From positions 218,045 to 282,044 of the forward strand of contig OENT01000042.1 in the NCBI GenBank assembly GCA_900239685.1: a stretch of DNA of 64,000 nt, in the 5' to 3' direction. The translations under genes and the position numbers were made by a program. This document shows, one piece after another, positions 49,113-61,256 of this stretch. Position 1 is the stretch's first letter. Each line of letters begins with the position of its first letter. Under the pieces are notes generated by a model that saw nothing but the letters and a program-made list of their open reading frames with translations, searched no databases and was not told the origin of the DNA. Source of the stretch: Rotaria macrura. Its lineage: Eukaryota > Rotifera > Eurotatoria > Philodinida > Philodinidae.

Positions 49113-49920
49113 TTACTCTTTCGTTTTATTTTGATTTGATGGCTGTTGATTAAATGAGTGTTCATCTCTTCTTGCTGCCATGTCGCGTGAATTAGGTGTT
49201 TTCGTTGATCTAGAGTAGCAAGAATCAAAATGAGATCAAGCGTAAAACGATGCAGACAACACGAATGAACATTATTAATGATTAAAACAAGTTCAGTTGA
49301 CATAGTGCAGAATCATACCTGGATACAATGTCACATTTTACACTTCTAGAGAAAGCAAAATTCACGAAGAGACCACTGAAATCGCTATACATATTCCGAT
49401 TGTAAATTACTATTCTAATTTCATTCATTTTTTTGCCACCTTCTGAAGTGCAGAACTCTTCCAGAGCACGATAAACATTATCAGCTACATCATTTATTGG
49501 AAATCCAATTTCACCACATCCAATAGTAGGAAAAGCAATACTTCGAAATCCACTAGTGATTGCCTTTTTGAGACATGAAATATAAGTCGCCTTCAAAATG
49601 TTGGGTGTTTGTTGATGACGATCACGATACGGTGGCACAACAAAAATATATCGAAAGTCTTGGCTGGTGATCAATTGCGGTTCTCTTTGTATTAATTTTT
49701 TAACAACTTTATCTATTTCTCGTTTTTGATTATCATTCGCATTCGAGCGAAGAGATTGAAAAAGTGCAAAGCTCTTAGCATTTACTCCACCTTCTGGTGC
49801 TGGAATAACGACAACATCAACATTAGTTTCACTGAGGAGATCCCCTGATTTTATAATAATTTTGCAAGAACCCTGTTGAAGATGAATTTCATCACAATCC
49901 CCACTATGTATTGTAGCCAT
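49113..49920 (-). CDS. macro-domain protein, probably non-catalytic, 2 exons, 232 aa
   Basis: Exons on the minus strand: 49920-49319 and 49209-49113. Nearly the whole protein is one macro domain: SGDLLSETNVDVVVIPAP, a helical segment, then FRSIAFPTIGCGEIGFP and VYRALEEFC. The glycine loop PTIGCGEIGFP for the ADP-ribose phosphates is good, but the NAAN motif of hydrolases is replaced by IPAPEGG. I therefore infer an ADP-ribose reader rather than an eraser. The tail (about 30 residues) is Gln/Asn/Lys-rich and disordered, similar in character to the tail of the neighbour. The start is the first ATG; an AG at 49933-49934 just upstream suggests a spliced 5' UTR. It sits about 235 nt upstream of the MacroD-type gene in the same orientation, so the pair may stem from an old tandem duplication. 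Confidence 0.83.
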
Positions 49921-50265
49921 ATTTATCACTACCTGAAATTAGAACAGAACTCGTTGATTTTTCATGTAGAATTAAAAAATCTCAATTGATATTCTATTAT
50001 TCTATTAGTAGATTATTTCTAAAAAACAGATTTGAGATCATACACGACTTGAAGATGATTTGTTAAGGAACAGAAAAGAATGTTCTGTTACATATTTAGT
50101 ATTGCAAGTCATTCATTTTTGTCCATATGTTTTTCTCTATTCGCCTACGTATTCATCGAGCATAGGATTTGTATGTTTTTAACATATTTCAGATTCATAA
50201 TTCAATTCAAGATCATGGATGACGGATATCAATCACCATAAAGTTGATTCTGAACATAAATGTGC

Positions 50266-50487
50266 CTACGCGATGCGATGAGTTCGAATAATCGTACCAA
50301 AGAGTTTTATTTCCATATCAAAACAAATCTGTTCAAAATATTGATTGGCTTGTGTTAGCGACTGGGCGATTTCATTTATTCTAGACTTTTCAGTTGAGAT
50401 GTTGAAATTTTCTTGTGACAACTCTAGTTCCCTTTGGATTACTATAGAAAACCGAAATTCAACTCGAGCCTCGTTTATTATATTCAT
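50266..50487 (-). other. open frame of 73 codons, possible exon or gene remnant
   Basis: The minus-strand frame starts with ATG at 50487, is open for about 17 further codons upstream, and ends TAG at 50266-50268. Composition is mixed and protein-like, with an amphipathic run around QRELELSQENFNIS and a second helix-like stretch. I recognise no family and could not find a splice partner that extends it. It may be a last exon, a remnant or chance. Confidence 0.2.
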
Positions 50488-53400
50488 TTCAGTATTTGAT
50501 ATTCCTATGATATCAATACATAGTAAGAGTGGTTGTTGATGAGTTCAAATTATGGCGAACTTCATGCATATAAAGGGTAACAGTGAGAGACAAGTAATTT
50601 GCCTTGAGAAGAACAATAGAAGATCATTCGTTCGGCAAATGTGGTTTCAGCTACTGAACATTTTCTCAGACTTAAAACTACTCACTAAGGCGCTGTATTT
50701 GAGTATAGTCACAATGAAAAACCTATTGAATACTTGCGACGGTTATTCATCTTATATCACGAAAATAGTGATCTAAAATGATTTTATTCTTGAAGTACTT
50801 TCTTGCTTTTTTTTTATTCAAAAAGATCATACCTTATTATTTGAGTCTTCAGAAAATCCTTCAGAATAAGTATAAATGTATATATTTCTTTTTCTACTGT
50901 TGTGAAGAACGACTTTGTATTCTTTCTTCCGACTTCTTTTTCAGTTAAAAGAATTTAAAAAAAACATACGCACGTGTTAATTTTACCTTTTTTGTGTCTA
51001 CTGATGTACTGCTTGTGTCCAGGATCGGAAGTACGTGACAGGGGTGATTCATCTTACTCTCTCGTCTATTGTTGTCTGGCTTGTCAATTACCGTATCACA
51101 AAAACCAACAGAAATGAAAGAAACAAAAAAAGAACAGGTAATTTTATGTTTCAGCCTCGTACATTTTTCTTTTCTATGTCAATAAGGTTTGAAGACGCAA
51201 TAAACAATCGCAGTCATGCAACAAGAAAAAATTCAATTCTACGATTTTTATTAGACTATTTCAATTAACATTCTCTATGCTTGAAAATGTTGTAAATGAT
51301 TAAACAAAGAAAAATGCATAAACTCTCTGTGCGTTTGCATCTATTAAATGTTAGTTATCTGTTTCCTTAATTTCAATACAAGTATCCAGTTGATAGTAGA
51401 TTTCGAAGATCACAAAGAAAATACAAATAATTTTGATTTTCAGAAATACTCTATAGTGTTAGCTCATACAATGATTAATTATGAATGTTTTAAAAGCAAG
51501 AGAAGAAATCAAATTATACCTGTGACAAATTTTCCAAGAAAAACGAATGATTTCTATAGAATGTCAGCTGTGGTTCGGTCAAAACAAATGTATTAATACA
51601 ATTTAAAAAAAAAATCCATGCTTCTGTTGTTGTTGTTGTGGAAGACACGTAAAAGTCTACACACTTTTGTTTTTCTCTCATCGATAAACGAGAAAGCGTT
51701 TCAAAAACTACATGTACTGTTAACATTAAAAAGGATAGATTTCGTCGGCCCTATGATTAAACTCATGGGCATGATGTCTATGTTTTCAGTTAAAAGTTTC
51801 TAGAAATCGCATGCTACGATTATCGATCGATTAAGCGTCTCGTTTATCTTGTGAAGAAGAAAATATTGTATGAATAGCGATATGCAACACACTGCTATGA
51901 AATGTATCACGAGGTATAATTTAAGCTTAAAACTTATATGAATTTCCACTTTTCTATGTATAAGACCGGTAATTAATATCCGTGGTCTCCATTACTGTCA
52001 TAGAATGTAATGATTGGTGCACACCATGGTGTCAGATCTTTTTATTTCGATACTAATCCTTGTTCGATCTCTTACTATGAATGTTGTCTGTATGAATGCG
52101 ATTAGGATTTTTATCGAAATTCATCAAGTTCTAATGACGCTATTTTGTTTTTCATTGTTCAGTGATTACTTCACGACGACGGTTAGCGTCGATTAAATTT
52201 CAATGAAGTTTTTTCGATGAATCTAGCATTGTTAGGCAAAATATTCAAGATGTACGTGAATGTTAACGTACAAGTGTGATGATACATCATCCTAACTATG
52301 AATCTTGACTAAATAAATAATTCCCGATCACCAATCGCAATGACTAGACAGCATAAGTTCTAATCTGATAAAAACCCACGATGTGTAAACAAGGATCTCT
52401 GTTACTATTTTCAATCCTAGTTTTATCAATCTTTGACCGTAATTTACACTTTCACCTGTTTGCCATTTGGGAATTATAATATTATGGTGCTTCATTTAGC
52501 TGTCTGTATATCTAGATTAATTAAAATCTAGACCTCTTGGTGTTACATCACATTTGTGTGTTTCAAGATTTTGGAGATTGTAAAAATGTGAAACATCGAG
52601 ATAATTCATTCGTCACTGACAAATATAATATTCTAATCAATTAGAAAACCTCAATTTTTGCGTTTAGAAGTCGTGCAACTAAGTGTTTCAACTTTAAATA
52701 TCGTCAATCCAACAATTTCTTAAGTAGATGCCATCATAGGTAATTTTAATTGTGTAAAAAAGAAACGTTCCTATCATGTTAACATTCCTTAGTAGATAAC
52801 TTCTTGCAGCAATTTTTATTTATCATTGTATCACTGTTGTAACAATTCAGACCTAACTTGAACATTGATCATATGTTCAACTAATTATTTTCTAAATATA
52901 CCTTACACACTATTGCACTTCGAATATCAATATTTCTTTTCTTACGACCCTTATATAACTTCTCTTCACATATGGTATACATCTTTACATAACGATTTTC
53001 AAATGATTCGTATTTTACTTGTTCTCATGGAAATGTTTACTTAGAACCATATGCAAATCGATAGTATCAAATGCAGTATATAAAGTCGAAGTAAATTACA
53101 TACACATTTGATTGCAATAATGAAGAAAAACACTCATGGTATATATTAGAAATACCTCATTTAGATATGTATGCTGTAATAAAAAATATTCTTGCTCATG
53201 TCGTAATTGTTTAATAGTGTATGATTGCTAGTTTTGCTTCCGATAGAAAAAAAATCGAAGTATAGATTCGAATCTTTCTAGTGAAATGCTATAAAAAAAT
53301 TGGGAGATGTTTTTCAACTAGAATCATCGACATTCAACTCATATAAGATCGTACTTAACATTTTATAAAAACTATGGACAATGCAAGAGAATATTATTTA

Positions 53401-53839
53401 TCCATGGAATGATAATGTTTGGTTAGTTGTGTTATTTTTGACTGCCATTTCGAACCACGGATGACAAACTTGACAGATGTTCGATTAAAGCTAAGGAATA
53501 TTTGCATATGTGACATGCCATTATGTTTTGACTTAGTTTCTATTGATTAAATGTGAAATTAAGCAAGCTTATGATCAACACTGTTTTCAATATGACTTTT
53601 CCCTGGTAGGGAAAAAATCCATGGGTTTGTGAAATATTTAATCAGTAAAAAGCGGTAGTGGTTCCATCGGATCTCGTTTGATTCAAGCACTGAAAATCTA
53701 GTTGGTAGAAGAAAGAAGATTGTTTAGTTTTTATTTTTATATTGAAGATTTACACTGTCTTGTGATGAATCTCGTTGTGAGCTTGCGTATGAAAAGAAGA
53801 TCATAAATAATCCAACTATCAAGGATGTTCCAGAAGTTT

Positions 53840-54575
53840 CGTTACAATTTCGAAATTCATTATTCTTGCGTTCGACAAAAGTAAACCTTTTGAAACTTTG
53901 ACAGATTATTGTGCATATCAAATACAGCATAAGTTAGAGACCTACAATTTTTACTATTGATGAGAACCAGAAAAAAGATAGCCCTGTACTATTTTTCTCA
54001 ATATTTCAGTAGCGAAAGTACGATATGAAAATGTTAGAAGATCGTAAACAGAAGAGGATTCAAGTGATCGTGAATGATGCTACAGATACTTTAATTAATC
54101 GAATTGTATCAATAAACTGTGATGAAAAATTAGCAGACATTTGATCTATTGAGAAAGTCTGGAGGATGCTGGAAGAGAGATGACGAGCGCAAAAGTACAG
54201 TAATATTGAACAATCGAAAAAGGATATCAAAAGGAAATGGATCAATTAGTGTTTTTTTTTCATGCTAACAGATGACTGGCACAATATCAGTACAATTAAA
54301 AGTAACAGATCAAGGTGATCATGTAATATAGGAACACTGAAAATTTTATTTGTGTTTTTTTATTTTGAAGATCTATTTTTTTTTCAAATCAACGAAGATG
54401 GCCGAGGAAAATTAGTAGTATAGCAAACTTGTTACTGGGTGTCACCACTGACCTATACTAAAAGTTGTAGATCTTTAACTTATGTTGTATTTCATATGTA
54501 AAATAATCTATCCAAGTTTCAAAAGGTTTGAATTTGTTGAATGTTTGAGCATCGAATTTCAAAATTGTAATTGTA
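53840..54575. repeat. diverged inverted repeat, arms of about 115 bp
   Basis: The segment 53840-53955 and the reverse complement of 54461-54575 share long stretches such as AAACCTTTTGAAACTT and ACATAAGTTA, with about one base in five differing by eye. The roughly 500-bp centre has no intact gene. The right arm keeps a minus-strand open frame (54458-54640) that the left arm has lost through stops, so the repeat probably derives from a coding fragment, perhaps of a mobile element. No target duplication could be fixed. Confidence 0.55.
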
Positions 54576-54800
54576 ATGAGTGACACAGCTCGTTGATTAT
54601 CATATCGCTGGTTTACGACATCTATTCCTGATGTAAACATATATACAAAATGGTATTAATTGATTGGTTAATTATTCAAGCAATATGTGGGAACAATCAA
54701 TAAATAACTAAGTACGAACTCACTTTTTTACACAGTATTTATTCGTTACATTTTGACGATAGTCCGTTCATTGTTTTTCCCGGTTTTCATTCATCAAACA

Positions 54801-55623
54801 ATGGCTACTAATGATAGCAGTTCTCAAGTTAGTAGTGAAAATAGTATGATAATATCGATTCGATTGATTCGTTCGTTTGAATATCGAAACATGTGTCATA
54901 TAATCGTGCGATCTCTCGATTCATCTGGACACATGACTGGTGCCGAACTTAAACAACGTATTCTAGCAAGTTCGTAATCTTCTTCCTCAGATGATGTTGT
55001 CTAGTTTTTTTTATCTAAAGTAGTTTGTTTTTCATGTATTTGCCTTGTTTTCAGTGTTGCCCAATGAAAAACTACCACCACCATTTAAAACGTTTGCATT
55101 CGGTAAATTAAAACGAACTGATAACGGCTATTTTCTTTCTTATTACAAAGGATAATTTTCTCTATCATTAGATACACTGAAGATTGAACATTATCCACAT
55201 CATGCAAAAGTAATAAGATGAAATTTAAATTTCTCTCAAAAAACAAAATACATAGATAGGTAAAACAAAGGGTCCTGCTACTGAGATATGATATAAAATT
55301 TTCTTTCATAGTCACCATTCTCATCTAGTACATAATCGATTGATACTATCTCCCATCCATGTAATATAAAAAGTTCACAGTAGTATTTCTGATAATCATC
55401 GTCTGTGGAAGTTGTTTTGTTCTCCTGAATATTCATAATCGATCTATGTTTTTCTAAGAGTAATGATGTTGTGCTTCGTCGAGACGATGATGATCAATTG
55501 ATTATAGATGACAATAAACATTTATGCGATTACAATATCGTCGATGGTACGGAAATAGCATTCTTTAAACAAAGTGATTATGAATTGTACAAGCAAAATC
55601 CAGACCTTTTCACAAAACATTAG
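54801..55623 (+). CDS. C2orf76/UPF0538 family protein, 4 exons, 139 aa
   Basis: Exons: 54801-54969, 55055-55102, 55172-55209, 55459-55623; 420 nt in all and every phase agrees. The start contains the family signature ISIRLIRSFEYRNM, followed by LPPPFKTFAF, DTLKIEHYPHHAK, an acidic RRDDDDQLIIDD and TEIAFFKQSDYELYKQNP near the end. These match the human C2orf76 protein in order and length (about 126 residues). The fold is probably ubiquitin-like; the function is unknown, and I do not infer one. An in-frame region lies upstream, but 54801 is the only ATG that places the signature at the usual distance from the start. The 3' UTR is short, with a poly(A) signal 29 nt after the stop. Confidence 0.88.
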
Positions 55624-55651
55624 TTATTTCTCTTTCATATTTGTTTTCTTA

Positions 55652-55657
55652 AATAAA
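55652..55657 (+). promoter_or_regulatory. poly(A) signal of the C2orf76 homologue
   Basis: AATAAA 29 nt after the stop codon, followed by a T/G-rich stretch. This is the clearest 3'-end signal in the window. Confidence 0.65.
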
Positions 55658-58600
55658 ATCTGTTTTGTATTCATTTATACAAATTTCTTATTTATAAACG
55701 ATTGTCGGTAATCATTAGTTCGTTGTTGGAGATGTTTTCTTTTTGTAGTTCTTATTTTGCTGCAACAAAAAGGGAAAAGATTTCACATAAGTAAATTGGA
55801 ATATCGGTGAGCTGATACGAACTGTTAAATCTTATTTGAATTAATCATGCGAAAAAAATTTTCCTTTCTAACATCATCTAACAGAATATTTTGAAAATGA
55901 GATAAACAACAACTTGACACATCATGAAATCAATCTTTTACTTAAATGATCGATGGTTTTTTATGATATTCCACAGAACACCAACCATCCAAGCAGATCA
56001 ACTTTAGGAAACACTGGTCGTGTAAACGCCAGAGAACATGACTCTTTTACCCCGATTGTGACCATTTAGTTTTCATTCAATATTTCGAGGTGTATAAACG
56101 GCTGGGAACATAGCTTTCCGCCCTTGTCCACGCTCATTTCTTTTCACACGCGTGTACACTTTGAAGGAAACTGGTAACAGTTTTATTGCTTGAAAAATGC
56201 ATGATTTGACAATTTCTTAATACAAATATTTGCGTCATTATTTGTTCTCACAATTTCAGCCTTTTAACGAGTAAATAACAAGAATTCCTTACCTATAGAA
56301 AATCGAGAATTTTCATTCTTGTTTCGCTTAAAAATTTCGACATTAAAGCGGCGTAATGAAGAAAAGCTGAAGCGTTTTAACGAAGAAAAGTTCTCACTTT
56401 TTCTTTGCTTCAAGTTTTGGCACTGAAACTGCGAAATACGTGTGTGTTACGAAAAGGAAATTTTTCCTCGCATTGTCACTTCTCTTATTCTGTTATTGAT
56501 AAATAACATGAGCACGGATGTGACATACAATATAATAATCAAAGCTAAAAACCTTCTAATATAGAAACAGCAACCAAATATTTCAAGTAATTCAAAGTTC
56601 TATTTAAGGTTTGGATAGTACCTATAAAATCGTGAAATATTAAAATTGAAGTTCACAGTCGAAAATGGATTGGTTCTATAATGTCAATTTTGTTATTTAA
56701 AGACATAGTTGGTTTTTTATTATCAATGTGAAAGAAGTATCGAATCCATACTCATCTTGAAGAGTCTAAACTGTAACGATCGAGTAAAAATATAATACTA
56801 ATTCGGATTTTACATTAACGTTATTTCTGTGAAGCATTGGAGTTACTTCTTTATTTGAACTGAAAATCTCACATTTAATAAAGCTAATTTTCTATTATAA
56901 GGAAATAAGAAAATTCTTGCTCGTTACATCGAATCACACTAAGACCGTTTGGATTGGTCAGGACTTTATATATTGCTCACTTCCTCCTGAGAAGCTTAGT
57001 TCCTTTTACAAATAATTATTTTCTAGAAAATAAATAGCAAAATGATCGTATTTTTCTAGCGAGAAAAATATGATGAAGTAGTAACCACTTCAGCTCTCGA
57101 TCGTAGTCATGGAAGATTCTCTTTAACTTTCTTTGTTACCAAATGCGCCTGACTTCATGCCAGAGCTCTGTGTTTATTATTTCTCTTCAAATTTTAGTCC
57201 GCTCAACAACCATATACATGGACATTTTCTCATACACATCGCTATCCTCATGCTTGACTCTATCTTCCCATTTACCGATGCCCATGATAATAGAGGATAC
57301 AATGCGGGAGAAAAAAAGATTAGACATCAACCATCCACATATACACACAGTGGGCAAAATCAAATACTTATATCAAGGATGAAACGGGTTCGGTTTTTTC
57401 ATTAGATCATTTCGAACTCCGATAGGAGCGATATTCAAGTAGATAGATGGATATTTAGTTCTAACTCCAAACAAAAATGATTTCGGTTTCATCTTTTCTA
57501 AAACACAATACGGAAACTATTATTGTAGTTATGTGATAGAATTTCATCCTTCCCTAGCTAACAAACTTCTACCGATTGATATAGTCTAGCGATTCCAGCC
57601 AACTAGAGATTGTCTGTTGAAGTAGATTGAACGTATAAGGTATTTTGCTTTTCATTGATAGAGATTAAGGATTTTAAACTTAAAAAACTAGAAACAGGGA
57701 TAGATCATACGAATGTCAGCTGTTCGTTAAAATTATTTTTTACTCTAATAATGTAGATAACTATGTTTTGTGTCACTCGTTACTTACACAGTTCATTAAG
57801 ATAACATCTGTTTTTTTTTCTATGCTCAATTACGATAGTACCAGATAGTTGATCATTACAAGAACAGTTTCAGCACTCTCTCTTAGCATAATATATTGCT
57901 TATCTCAGCTTGCTTTAATAAACGATGAACTCCTAGAAATGCCATAAAGCATTATTATAAAAAAATAACGCAGCAGATTTCTCCATAACTTAAATCTCGT
58001 AGTTAGAGCTTTGCTAATTATCTTACAGCTCTTTACTTTACTCAACTTTCATCGTAGCCGATTCAAAATGTACGGTCTACTCTAAAAACCAGAATATACC
58101 CAAAACACTTAAACAAGTAGCGAATAAATCTATTAAGAAACCACTTAAATATTGAAAGACTTAAAATCTTTGCTGAAACAAATCCTACTAACTGATGTAC
58201 TATAGAGAAATAAAGCTCTTAGCTTTTCATTGTTATCCACATTCAACGCAGATCAAATGTATGGATTGTAGAGCAAAAAAGGAACGCCAGAACTGCTATC
58301 CTCCAGAGAATAAGTATACTGTAAGATCGATGGCTGAACAACTATGTCTTAGTAAGGTCGATAGATAGACAACTAGATAAATAGACAAGGTAGTTTATTT
58401 GTGACACTAAAAACATATGTATTACCGAACTCTAAAGGTCTCGCACTTTTTCATCGAACAATTATAGATTCAGCAAAAGGAAACTAGTTTTGGGTGTGTG
58501 ACAGGGAACTTGTTCAGGTTGAGTAAAATTCACAGAATTTTTTAGTATTCGCATGAAACCTTCTACCAATTCCGAAAACTCATTTGTATTTCCTTACACC

Positions 58601-59298
58601 ATGAGTTACACCATGGGCTGCTACGAAGAGCTTCGTAACGCGTTGACACATCAATCTTCACTTTCTTTGTCAATGCAAGGGTTCTACTTTTCCATACAAA
58701 AGCATCACGAACACACTAGACCATCTGATGTGATTTTGTACTATTTCTACAGAATTACTATCAACTCTATTAGCTATTTAAAGGAAAGGTAAGTTTCGTC
58801 TTCATCTTTTGAGACGAGTAATTTCTCCTGTCTTTTGAGATGTTGGAGCATCTGATTTGAAAGGTATGTTTCATTTTCATGTTCTCAAAGTAATAATTTT
58901 TTTTTCGACTAAAGAAAAACTTTGTGGAAATTCGATTTGAATAATAAAGATATAAGTTGCCTTCATTGGTTTGCAAAGTTGTTTGAAGAACTTAAACCGT
59001 TGTATGACATCTTGTCGTGAAATGACAGACAGAAAGGCATCGATGTAAGAAGTGCACCAGCTGTAGAACGTCGAAAAAGAAGATTTTCGATAGAAAATGT
59101 AAAAATTTATTTACGCGTAATATATTCGAACATTTCCTCAAGGAATTCGATAAATGATACGAAGAATAAAAACTATAGCAATAACTATACCTACTTAACG
59201 TCAGAGAACGATGGCGAAAGGGTAGAGTTCTTGTCTTGGAATTCATCGCAGTCGAATTAGAAAATAGAGACAAGCAAGCAGCATTCAATCGTGATGAC
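55658..59298. other. 3.6-kb spacer without recognised genes
   Basis: AT-rich sequence. Open frames at 57133-57405 and 58553-58792 show no motif and no linked exons. I see no terminal repeats here, though decayed repeats cannot be excluded by eye. Confidence 0.4.
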
Positions 59299-59306
59299 TG
59301 ATTAGT

Positions 59307-59908
59307 TAGGGGTGCAACAAATCCAAGGCCTTGGGATTTGGAGCAAATAAATTTGGATTTGTTCTTGACTGAGATTTGGATTTGGATTTGGGTTTGGGCT
59401 TGGTCTTAAATTGTCCAAATCTGATGAGAATTTTTAATATCAAGTCTTAGAAGGGAGAGAAGAGTATTAATTCTTAGAGGCTGATATAAAATTGTTTAGA
59501 TTTGGATTTGGGATTTGGTCTGTATCATTATGGGTAGGATTTGGTTAGGATTTGTGTTTGGGATTCGGATTTGGGATTGAGATTTGGTTTCAATGTAGCA
59601 CGACTACAGAATTTGACTGACGTTAGGTCGGAAAAAAATCCCAAGTCCAAATCCAAATCTAAGACCCAAACCCAAATCCAAGTCCAAGTCCAAACCCCAA
59701 ATTCCAAACGTATCACCAATCCAGAATCCCAAATCTAAGCTGAAAAAAGTAATATAAACAATCCTGTGATCCAAATATAGACGAAATCCACAGCTAGGAA
59801 CTCAGTTCTAACTATACCCCAAATCCAGAAACCCAAACCAAATCCAAGTCCAAACCTCAGAGATTTGGTAACAAATCCCAAATCCATTAAAAATTTGTTG
59901 CACCCCTA
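59307..59908. mobile_element. non-autonomous hAT-like transposon, 602 bp, with an 8-bp target duplication
   Basis: Perfect 8-bp direct repeats TGATTAGT lie at 59299-59306 and 59909-59916. Just inside are perfect inverted repeats TAGGGGTGCAACAAAT. An 8-bp duplication with TAGGGGTG-type ends is the mark of the hAT superfamily. No transposase is encoded. The interior is filled with repeats of the ATTTGG/GGATTTGG type on the left half and their complement CCAAATCC on the right half, so the element could fold back along much of its length. Short open frames on both strands here are products of these repeats. Confidence 0.8.
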
Positions 59909-60494
59909 TGATTAGTATTCATGGATCAATAGCATTAAGCTGGATGATTTTTCTAGTAGTTATTATTCATGCAGAATTCATTTTTCACATTTTTTATTTT
60001 CATTTATTTGAATCCAATTTTAATTTTTTATTGAAAAACGGAGAAAAGATATAAGTACCAATAGTCTGAGCTTTGTGCCAAGAAATAGAAAGAGATGGTC
60101 TCCATATTAATTGTTGTGATGCAAGCGCTCTCCTAACAATATTGTATTGACAAGTAGGCTACTATTATTCTTTAATAATCTCACAAAGAAGAGATCAACA
60201 CGAAACTTTGCACAAGTGACATCGACAACCCAAACCATGTGTAGTAACATGTTCTTATTTGCATATAATCAATTGAGTGTTTCTGATGTAAATGTCAAAC
60301 ATCATTTAATATTTCTAATTCGATAGATATTAAAGTAGCCTTCGAGAGAGTATTTCATTCTAGACATAACTGTTCAGAGAAAACAGCTTGATGCCAACAT
60401 TCGAAGTTTCATTTTTCAAAAAACAAATTATCATACTCATCAGAACTAATTCGATCTCATACATATTATATGAGGCATGATTACCTCTCATCAG

Positions 60495-61224
60495 TAGAGC
60501 CCTGCAGGTTAGAGCAGCAGCAGGGCAGGACAGGGCAGGTTACAGGATGCTAGTAGTATAACCTGTGACCTGCAACTTATTTTATGTAATAGATGTAGTA
60601 AACTTCTTTCCAGAATTATTTGATAAGAAAAGGCTAAAACTGATAGTGAATAAACAATCAATTTAGATTGGTCACAAATGCATTCAGTAGAAATAATAGA
60701 TACGTGCTTTAGTAGTATGTTTTTTGTGTTTATGAACATCTACAATTAATTCTATGGTACATATATTACTTTTCTGATTTTCAGCTTTATTATTTTTATT
60801 TTGTCCATAATTATAATTACTTTATCGTCAGCAGGGATAAAGACCTGTTGCACTTTCAATAACATGCTCTAGCATATATTCTTAAGACGATCATTGTGAA
60901 TAATTCATATTCGAAATTCCTGCAAGTTCGGCTATACCATGAGCTTGTTTTTAGCTCGTCAGGTCGAATATTTGAGAAAAGAAGACAGTTTTTAAATCCC
61001 GATATTGTTGATGATATTTTAATGATAAGAAATTTTCGTAATGAATGATTTCGTGCGCTTTTTTTGTAATTGAAACAAATTGAATGAAGTTGCATAATAT
61101 AATCATGTGAAAGTTCGAATTTTTCTCAATTATAAAAAACTACAGGGCAGGGCAGGACAGGGTATGCGAAAAAAATTACAGGGCAGGTCCAGGTTGCCAA
61201 AATCTTGTAACCTGCAGCCCTCAA
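60495..61224. mobile_element. second non-autonomous hAT-like transposon, 730 bp
   Basis: The 8-bp flanks CTCATCAG (60487-60494) and CTCATGAG (61225-61232) differ by one base. The ends are imperfect inverted repeats: TAGAGCCCTGCAGGTTA on the left against TTGAGGGCTGCAGGTTA on the right (14 of 17). Both ends carry subterminal copies of CAGGGCAGG/GGACAGGGCAGG; the centre is AT-rich. No transposase frame was found. The superfamily call rests on the duplication length. Confidence 0.65.
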
Positions 61225-61256
61225 CTCATGAGCTGCTCGATCTGCATATCAGCTAC

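Larger units (their letters stand above)
49935..54800. other. 4.9-kb spacer with a small open frame and an inverted repeat
   Basis: Apart from the two items listed separately (50266-50487 and 53840-54575), I see only AT-rich sequence. The minus-strand promoter of the macro-domain gene and the plus-strand promoter of the C2orf76 homologue should lie at its two ends. Confidence 0.4.

Noticed and set aside
48540..49920. Reading the two macro-domain genes as one protein
   Set aside because: The upstream gene has its own in-frame stop after a spliced tail exon, and the downstream gene has its own ATG; no phase-consistent join was found.
58553..58792. Plus-strand frame of 79 codons
   Set aside because: No family similarity and no linked exons; probably chance.
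59528..59738. Overlapping open frames on both strands with repeating Trp/Leu/Asp or Lys/Ser/Gln
   Set aside because: They arise from the hexamer-like repeats of the hAT-like element.
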